A stretch of DNA of 64,000 nucleotides from Undaria pinnatifida. Taxonomy: Eukaryota > Sar > Phaeophyceae > Laminariales > Alariaceae. Location: assembly GCA_012845835.1 (NCBI GenBank), contig JABAKD010000016.1, positions 9,128,121 through 9,192,120 of the forward strand, given 5' to 3'. How positions within the stretch are numbered: position 1 is the stretch's first letter; the number at the start of each line of letters is the position of its first letter. The notes beneath the pieces were generated by a model. That model had not been told where the DNA came from, did no database searches, and worked only from the letters and a program-made list of their open reading frames with translations. Positions 10,101 to 19,100 of the stretch are shown one piece after another. The translations under genes and the position numbers were made by a program.

Positions 10101-13100
10101 CGCCTACGTGCAGGTTTCCCCGGGACATCCGTGGACGAATACCGTCGCAGATGTTCTTCAAGAGCCTGTACGAGTCGGTGTCGCTGCAGAAGACCAAGCT
10201 CACACTGCAGTGAGACTTTTGTTTGCACCGCTTTTCTAGTAGTTAGGGAAGCGTTTTGAGGGGGGGGGGAGCAGTCCCAATTGGTGTCAGTGCTTCTTTA
10301 TGTTTGTATGGAATATTTCCATTCTATTGCCCTTCGGAGACGTGTTACAGTAGTAACGAGGGCGAAACAAGAAATAACAAATCCCAGATCAAACGGACTT
10401 GATAGTCTACTTAAGTACGTACCTGGTATATATAATGTATTCGGTTCGTGTAGGGCACGTTTACCAAATTTGGCGCTGGGGACCTGTGTTGATAATTGTG
10501 GTTACACAGAACGCGAAAACTGTGATTAGAAGAAGAGCAGCTGGCCAAAGCAAAAAAAAACGCCAAACAAAGTAGCGCAGCACACTTAGTTCCTGCTAAC
10601 AGGCAGACCACAGCAGCAGCAGCAGCGGCAGCAAAACAGTGCCAAAAAAGTAAAAAGTTACGAGTGAAGCAGTTGAAGTGTTTTCGCCAATGGAGCGGGA
10701 ACGTAGTCGTTTAGCTGTCATACGTACAACATAAAAAAAAATCATCCTGCGAAGCGCAAAAGAAGCGGTCAGTGCGTGATGCTGCGGATAACCAAGAAAA
10801 ATAAACGAACAAGAGGCAAAAAAATATATATGTACGTTAAAAAGACGGTGACTTTTTTCGGCCAAATATTGACAAATAGTATTATACGTACCTGGTACTC
10901 ATACAACAGTAGGTAGCGTACGAGTCTACAGTGACTGTTGAATAGTGTGACTGCTGTCAATAATGCCGGTAAGATCGGTAGGCACGGCTACAACTCTCCT
11001 AGGTAGTAATTATGTATGGCAACCCTTTTCCAATAGTGCCGATGTCCTAGTGAGTGCCGCTACGTTGAGTTGGCGCATACCGGCATTAATGGGAGCCCCA
11101 TGTAGATAGAATACGACGAGTAGATACATAAAAACCACACACAGACCACGTCAGGGCAGCATGCAGAGTTGCAGACACCCTCGTACAGTAGTAGAGCAGG
11201 AGTAGCAACAGGCAGGCAGGCAGAGCAGAGCAGGACCACCCCCCGTTCCCTCGTGTTATTTTATTCCCGTGATGTTGTCTGGCGTTCTGCCAAGGTAGAG
11301 TTTTGCTTTGAAAGTACGTACCGGTGTACATTTGCTGTTATTTGCTGACAAGTAACGGGCTCTCTATAGTGCCGGTTGAATAGCGTCACCGCTCTCTACA
11401 ATGCCGATAACTGAAACTCTTATGGTAACTATGTATGGCAACTCTATTTCCAATAGTGCCCGTGCCCTGAATAGTGCCGGTGTTTTGGGGCAGCACATGC
11501 CGGTACTGTCAGTAGTTCCCCGGTCACTGTAGATACGTGTACGAGTCTGCCTGGTATCCTAGTGAACGCAGAACCAAAACACACACACGCGAACCGCGCA
11601 CCACAGTCAAGCGCCAGTCAGCCACAGACACAGTCGTACAGCATCAGAACAGCAGTAGCAGCAATTTTGCATCAGCAGGCAGGCGGAGCAGAGCAGGATA
11701 TTTCCCCTTCTGTTGCGTGGCGAACTCGGCAGCAGAACAGCAGTAGCAGCAATTTTGCAGCAGCAGGCAGGCAGAGCAGAGCAGGATCTTTCCCCCCTTC
11801 TGTTGCGGGGGCGAACTCGGTTTTATGGGAGATGTCGCATGCTGTCAGCTGACATTGATTTTTGACGATGCTCGCACGTTTTCTGCCGCGTGCTTGCAGT
11901 ACTGCGGGCTAGTCGCGCCGAAATTGCAGCCGCCTGCTGTCGTCGGCTGCCAGCCAGAAGCAAGCCTGCTTGGGCTAGTCGGGCTAAATAGTGTGTAAAA
12001 GCAAGCCTGCTGGGGCTCGTCTCAGCGGCCACTCCGGACGTGATTTTAGTTGTTTCTATACACACGTGCATTCTGTGTCTGCAGACGCTGGAGAAAAATC
12101 GACGACCGGAATTATCGGGGAACCGCGGGGCGGCCTTTGATTTGTCTCCAAGAGACAACCAGTCAACCAGCTGTCCGCGAACCAACCATAGCCAACCAAC
12201 TAACCAACCAACCAACCCCTCGGAGTCTTCCTTCCTGTTGTTCACTCTTGTTCATTTATCTCCCCCCCCATCCCTCCCCTCCCTCCCCCACCTCCCTCCC
12301 TCCTCTCTCTCTCCTTTGATCCCTCGTAGCTTGTACGACAGCGAGGGTCTCGGCTTCCTACGGGAGCAAGACCTTGAGAACTACGTGTACGACCACATCC
12401 CCAGCATCGCTGCCCTTCACGCGATCCACGACAATTTCTACCCGTTCTATGTCTTCACCGCGGTCCGCCGGTTCATGTTTTTCCTCGACCCGAAGCGCAC
12501 AGGTACTACTACATACTATGTACTACATGGGAATTAACTGGATGCGCTGTATGCGCTGTATGCGTGCATGGGGTGTTGTATGCGCGCGACCGAGGGTTGG
12601 GAGGCGGTGCGGGGGTGGGACAGGAAGATGAGGTGGTCTTACAGGGCGGGGGGGGTGAGGGAGTTGGATGAAAATAAGGTGGTCCGGGAGGGGGAGAGGG
12701 AAGAGGGGGGAGGGGGGGGTACTCATGGCGTGCATTGCCGTAATCTTGAGGCCATAGTAATAGACCCTCGCATTCCTACTATGCCGGGACGGAGCACGTC
12801 GAGTTTTTCCCGACCAGGCAGACACCGCGTGCACCAATCGCGAAGCGCCATGACGTGTTCGGCAAGTCGCATGAAGAGCGATCTGCATTCTACTGAGAAC
12901 CACGTGTGAGACGGACTGCCGCATGTTTTGCCGGCTTTCTTGCATATCAGATGACAGCTTCGAACTAATTCGTTTTTTTTTGGTGTGGCCAACTCCAGAG
13001 ACTGTAATGGGGATACTTTATAGCTGGGTCGGGGGTGCCTTACCATGTGCACACTATGTGATATCATTCCCCTTGCGTGGAGTTAGGGTTCCCCACTCAC

Positions 13101-16100
13101 ACTGTATGATCTAACTCGACCATCATCTCGGTTACCGCGAAAAGCATGAAGCGAGAAGATAAAAACGACGGCACCCTGGTGGTTTAGCTCACGTAGAGGG
13201 AGGCGTGTTTTACAGCGTCGTTGCCAACCGACGCCAACCCCAGCGGGACAGGGAGGGAGCGTTCATTGCGCACTTCCGGCGATTTAGTTTCGGAAGGGTT
13301 TTCGAAAGGTTTCCTTGGTTGATTGGGAGGCGGACGCCGTGCGTGGGGATGCGGGGAGCGCTGGTTGCATAATTGTTGGTGGTTGTGGGGATAGGGTTGC
13401 TGTTGCTGTCGTGGTGGTGGTGTTGGTTTGTTTTTTTTGTAGTTGCTGGTTGTGTTGCTGTTATTTTTTTTTATAGTGTCACTGTTGTCGATGTTGTCGC
13501 TGTCGGTATCGCGATATTTAATGGCGAAAAAACTAGAGCTCTGGGTCGGTACAACTTAAGTCACCAACTAGTTATTAATCGAACTAATAGTTAGACATTT
13601 CCTGTAGGTGCCGATTATCCGACTTATTGGGTTTCCACACTTGTAGGAAGGAATTTTTAATGCGGGATGCATTTTTCTCTTTAGGGGGGGGCTCCTCTGC
13701 CCGGGGGGGGGGGGGGGGCAATTTGGCTCGCTTCGCTCACCTGACTTGAGTCGGCAAGTCGGCTCCCCACCGACTGGCTTCGCCAGCCGATTTTACCGAC
13801 TTGAGTCAGTTAGTTGGCTAGCACTTACCGAATAGTTATTGATCGTGAGATCCTGCCGACTCACAGCTCCACAAAAAGCACTTCTTGCCCCCGCCCCGCC
13901 AATGTTACCCTCCGACTCCCTGTCATCGACTATCGAACCTTTCAGCTAACCGCCCCCGCCCCCCACCGGCCCTCCCTAACCCACCCCCCCCCCCCCTCCC
14001 CCTCGCAGGAAAAGTATCGATCGACATGCTCGTCCGCAGTCGTATCATGGACGAGCTTCTCCAGCTCAGAATGGCAGGGTCGACGGCATCGGACGGCGAC
14101 CAAAGTAAAGGAGGCGGTGGAGACACGGGAAGCGATGACGGAAGCGGGGCTAACCCCGGGCGTAGCGAGGCAAAGGAAGGAGGCGGTGATGGGGACAGAG
14201 GAGGGGAAGGGCTGCCGCCGGATCTGAGCAAAAATTGGTTTTCGGCGGAAAGCACGCTTAGGGTTTACGGAGAGGTAAGGGTTGGTGCGGGGTCTTCGTT
14301 CGTTGTTGTTGTTGTTGTTGCTCTTGTTGTTGCTCTTGTTGTTGCTCTTATTGATGCTCTTGTTGTCGTTGTTGTTTATGTTGTTGTAGATGTTGATGGT
14401 ATTGTCGTGTGCGTTGATGTTTTCGTTGACGTCGTTGTTGATGTTGATGTTTTCGATAGTGACGTTGACGTTGACGTTGATGTTTTCTATATTAATTGAT
14501 CTTTTCGTCAGTAATCGGTGTTGGTGTGTGCGTTGGTGTTGATTTTTGATGTTTTTGCTGATGTTGACGTTGTTGTCGATTTTTTATTTTCGCCAATGTT
14601 TGGCGTTTTCGTTGACGCTGATGTTGGTGTTGATGTTGTCGTTGATGTCTTCGTATATATTGATATTTACGTTATCGTTGACGGTATCAATGACAGTGTC
14701 GTTGACGGTATCGTTGACGTTATCGTTGGCATTGTCGTTGACATTGTTGTTAGTGTTGTCGTTAACGTTATCATCGACGTTATCATTGACGGTATCCTTG
14801 ACGGCGTCCTTGACGGCATCGTTGATGATATCGTTGAATTTACATGGCGTGACCGTTGCCACCATATTTTACATTGATTTTGACGCTATCTGTGGTTGAC
14901 GTTTGGTTCAGGCTCTCTCTGACTTTTTCTTGAATGTTTTTTAACAGTACCTGGAACTGGACCAGGACCAGAACGGGATGCTGTCCAAGGCGGAGCTGAT
15001 CAACTTTGGTGAGGCGCTCTTATTGTCCCGTTGCAATCGCTGGCGTGTTGCTTTCGTCATCGTGATGTTGATGCAGGGAGGGAGTGTAACCCTCCCTCCC
15101 TCCCTCCCCCCCTATCTCCCGTCCGTCCTTACCCTTTCCCTCACTCCCTGCCCTCCCCCCGTCGGCTAGCTCACAGGCAAGCAATAATAACGCCGACGCA
15201 TGACCCCCCCCCCCCCCCCCCTTCCCTTTCCCGGATCAAATATTCCCAGGGACGCGGCAAAGAACGCGCCTTACCCCGGTGTTCGTTCAGCGGCTTTTCG
15301 AGGAGGTGGTCACGTACAAGGTGCCCCCTTCCTCCTCTTCCTCTTCCTCCTCTTCCCCGTCCTCCTCTTCCCCCCCCCCTGTGACCTCCGGTGTCGAAGA
15401 GGAGGTTGCCGAACAGTCCCAACGGAGTGGGGGTAGTGGTAGTGGTGATGCCGCGGATGGCGTTTCCCGGGGGGGGGAGGATATTGGAACTTCCCCTGGT
15501 ATGCGAAGTGGCGATGAGAGAGAAGAGCGTGGAGGGAAGGGGGCGGGGAGGAGGAGAGCGACCAAGGCGGAGGGAGAGATGGACTACAAGACGTTCCTCG
15601 ACCTGCTGCTGGCGATGGAGAACAAGCAGACGAAACAGGCGAGGAGGCGTGGGGCTATAGAGAGGTTTGGGGGGGAGGGGAGGGGATGTGCAGGCCTTGT
15701 TCCCTGTTTTTGTAGTTTTGTGTTTGCGTGTGTCAGTCACTTGTGAGCGTGTGTTCACTCTTTTGTCTTTTTGTTTGTAAACGCGAGTTCGTAGCCAACC
15801 GGTGCTATACCTGAATATGCGTTAAGCCTCCGGTCGATCCCGCAAGAGTAGGAAAATAAATCGGCAAGATCAAACATAAAATGAAGTCGACCATGGTCAC
15901 CAAAAACATCGGAGGAGAGCTACCCATTTTCGGTTTGGCTTGTTGGTTGGGTGGTGCGTGCCCCCCCGCCCCAGCCCGCTCGTCTGTTTCGATGGTCGGT
16001 GGTATTTGCTACCCCGTTTGCAACTGTACCCGCGTGTTGGAGGCAGACTACTTGGAATTAGAGTGTTTTTTTCCAGCGATAAAAGAGGTACATAAAGATA

Positions 16101-19100
16101 GCTTGTGCGGTTGCTTGGGGCATGGCCGTCGCCCCCCCGCCCCCCCCCCAATCCCCTCCCCTCCCCTTCATACGTAACCGTTGACGGCTTTACACACGAA
16201 AACGCTTTCCAAGGGATGCGCTTGGTATGGCGAGTGCTGGAATTGACCCACCTTCCCACCGCTCCACGCACACAAACCGTTGACTAATTGACATATAAAA
16301 ACGCCTTCTAGACCGTGCACTATATCTAGCGAGTGTCGGAACTAAGCAACCCCCCGCCCCCCCCCCCCCCCGCTTCCAATCAAAAACATTGATTTCCATC
16401 CCCCCCCCCCCCGTCCCCGCTCCCACACATACTACCCCGCTACAAAATAACGCCTGCCAGGCGATGCGCTACTTTTGGCGAGTTCTGGACATCGAAGGCA
16501 CGGGAAAAATGACCGTAGGCACAATAAATGTGTTCTTCCGCGATGTCACGAAAGCGCTCGCCGAGGGAGGCTTCGACGCCCCCGACACCGCCGACGTTAA
16601 GGTGTGTGTACAGTGTACATACCAGTGTATGTCCATGATTTTTGAGGTGCATGCGGCTCCATGGCTTTTGGGTCCAGGCCCATGCTTTGTGTGTATGGTT
16701 TATGGGCCCGTAAGTTTGGGTGTGTTTATGGGTGCCTGGCTTTGGAGTCCATTATTCGTGTGTGTGTTACAGTACGGGTCTGTATTTTTTTTCGTGTGTA
16801 TGAGTGTGCGTGTGTGTTTTTGGGAGTGTACATGGGTTCATGGTTTGTGTGTACGTTGTGGAATCGCTCGCCGAAGGAGACTTCGACGCTTCCAACATGG
16901 CGGACGTTAGCGCGTGTGAATACCAGTCTTGACCCTGTTTTTTTTGTGTGTATGGGTCCATGTTTTTTGGGTTTGCAGTAGGGGTCCATAAGATACGACG
17001 GGTGTGTGCGTGGTGTATGCTTTTGGCTTTGTGTGCACACACATGGGCCCATGATTTGTGCGCGCATACTATACTTTTTGGGGGCGTATATGCGGGTGCA
17101 CGATCCTTGTTTTGTGTGTACATGGGTCCATGATTTGTGTGTGTTTCGTACGTGGAGTCGTTTATGCAAGTATTGGATCCTTGATTTGTGTGTATATGGA
17201 TCCATTAGTTGTGCGCATGTTAGCTCCTAGTGCAGCGTTTTGCATTTCACAAACATGGAATGGCTGCCGTGGATACCAGGTGGACTCTCGTGGGGACGCT
17301 GATCCCCCCCCCCCCCCTGCGAACGCCTTAACCCTTTTCGATTGTTCGCCTCCATCACGTTTTGCTTTCCAGGCTTTTTATGAACCATTGAGCGTAGCCG
17401 CAGAAGCTTCAAGCTCTTGAAAAACGTGGTTGCAGGTTTTATCCCCATCGTGCTTTGCTGCCCAGTCTTAGTACTAACCCTTTGTAGTAACCGCTGCAGC
17501 TTTAAAGCTCAGCGGCACTCTTGAACAAGCCTTGATTGCAGGTTTCTACCCTGCTCTCCCCCCCCCCCCCCCGGAACTCGCAAAATATGGAAGCATGGTT
17601 ACTACTGGTACGTAGTACCCGTAATACTTTTTTTAATACTACTGTACGTGTACATTATCTACTATTAGAAGGAAATTGTTACTACATCGTAATACGTCAT
17701 TACTAGTACTTTTAAGAAGTAGGACATGAACACGTATTAATGGGCCTGTCGCCCTGGTGGTCTAGTGGTTACCCTGGAATGCTCCTCTTAATGGTGTAGG
17801 GTTGGTTCTGGGGTTCGAATCTCACGTGAGTCTGACTTCTGAGTTTATTGCTAAAAAATCAATGGAGTCAACTGCTGAGAACGCCTTGCAGCGTGGGTAG
17901 GCGCAATTCGATGCCAGTCGACGAGGGAAGAACGTGCTGTGCCCTTCTCGCGATAAAAACGAAGGCGCGTACCGTAGTGGGGAGGGGGAGAAGAGCCTGC
18001 TTTGTGACCCCGGATCTGAGTTACGTCTACGGACGGTGAAGAAGAACGGAAAAAGCGCCAAGATAGTAGATGGAATGAACAAAATGAATACAAACTAAAC
18101 CACCTACCATACATATGACAGAACAGTAGTATAGTGGAAACTACAGTAATACATTTATAAAATAGATGATGTTAGATCTAGCTCAAAATTCCCCACCCAA
18201 AGTAAAAATACCAACACTAACCATTATAGTGGACAAAAAACAGGACCCCTCCCAAATAAAAAACTCACCCATATAGTATATTACAAGTACCAACAACGCA
18301 GCTTGCAAGAGATGAGTTTTGACCCAAAATTCGTCGAACTGACGGCTGACCTTAAAATAGTTTTTATAAAATACACAAACATGTGTTTTCGTTTTTTGTT
18401 TTTGCTCTTCCCATGTATTATCTTAGCATTTTTTCTCTATCCTTTTCCCTCTCAGTATCAACTCAGATCCGGGTTCACTGGCAGGCTCTTCTCCGCCCTC
18501 CCCACTACGATACGCACCGTCCTTTTATCGCGAGAATAATTCAGCCCTCCCCTCGTCGACTCGCATCGAATTATGGTTACCCACGCTATAAAGCGTTCTC
18601 TGCAGTTGGTGCCTCTGGAAAATAAAAATGTCCATACCGAGATTTGAATCCCCAACTCTAGCCTTACTTGGTTCGAGGTTCACCACGAGACCACCGGGGC
18701 GACCGGCTGCATAGACGATTATTAGTGTTTTGTATTTTTACCGTCTCGCACCGCGCTGGCAGGAAGATATATTCTGATATATTCGACATGATCAAGCTGG
18801 AAAACCCGATGTTTATCACGTTCGCAGGCTAATTCTGTGCTGTGGGTGTCCATGGTCTAGTGGGTGCGCTGTCTCTACGTCGTGTTATGATACGTTAGCG
18901 TTACGGTAAGTACCAAGTAGAATATCATTACGTGTAATAGTACTGTGAATATTATTACTTCGAATTGGTAATATTGAACAATCACTGCTGTACTACTATG
19001 GTGCTGTGTTTTGCTGTTTGGAACGGCGATGATCAGGACGAGATATTCGACATGGTCAAGCCGGAAAACCCTATGTTTATCACGTTCGAAGACCTGATGA

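Noticed and set aside
14518..14899. Val/Asp-rich and Asn/Asp-rich ORFs
   Set aside because: They follow the GTTG satellite in intron 6 and show no independent coding signal.
16726..17205. 159-codon minus-strand His/Lys-rich ORF
   Set aside because: It is a translation of a GT-rich minisatellite in intron 9.
17757..17825. A possible tRNA gene with A and B boxes
   Set aside because: Spacing is tRNA-like but the arms do not pair and the unit continues into a SINE body found elsewhere.
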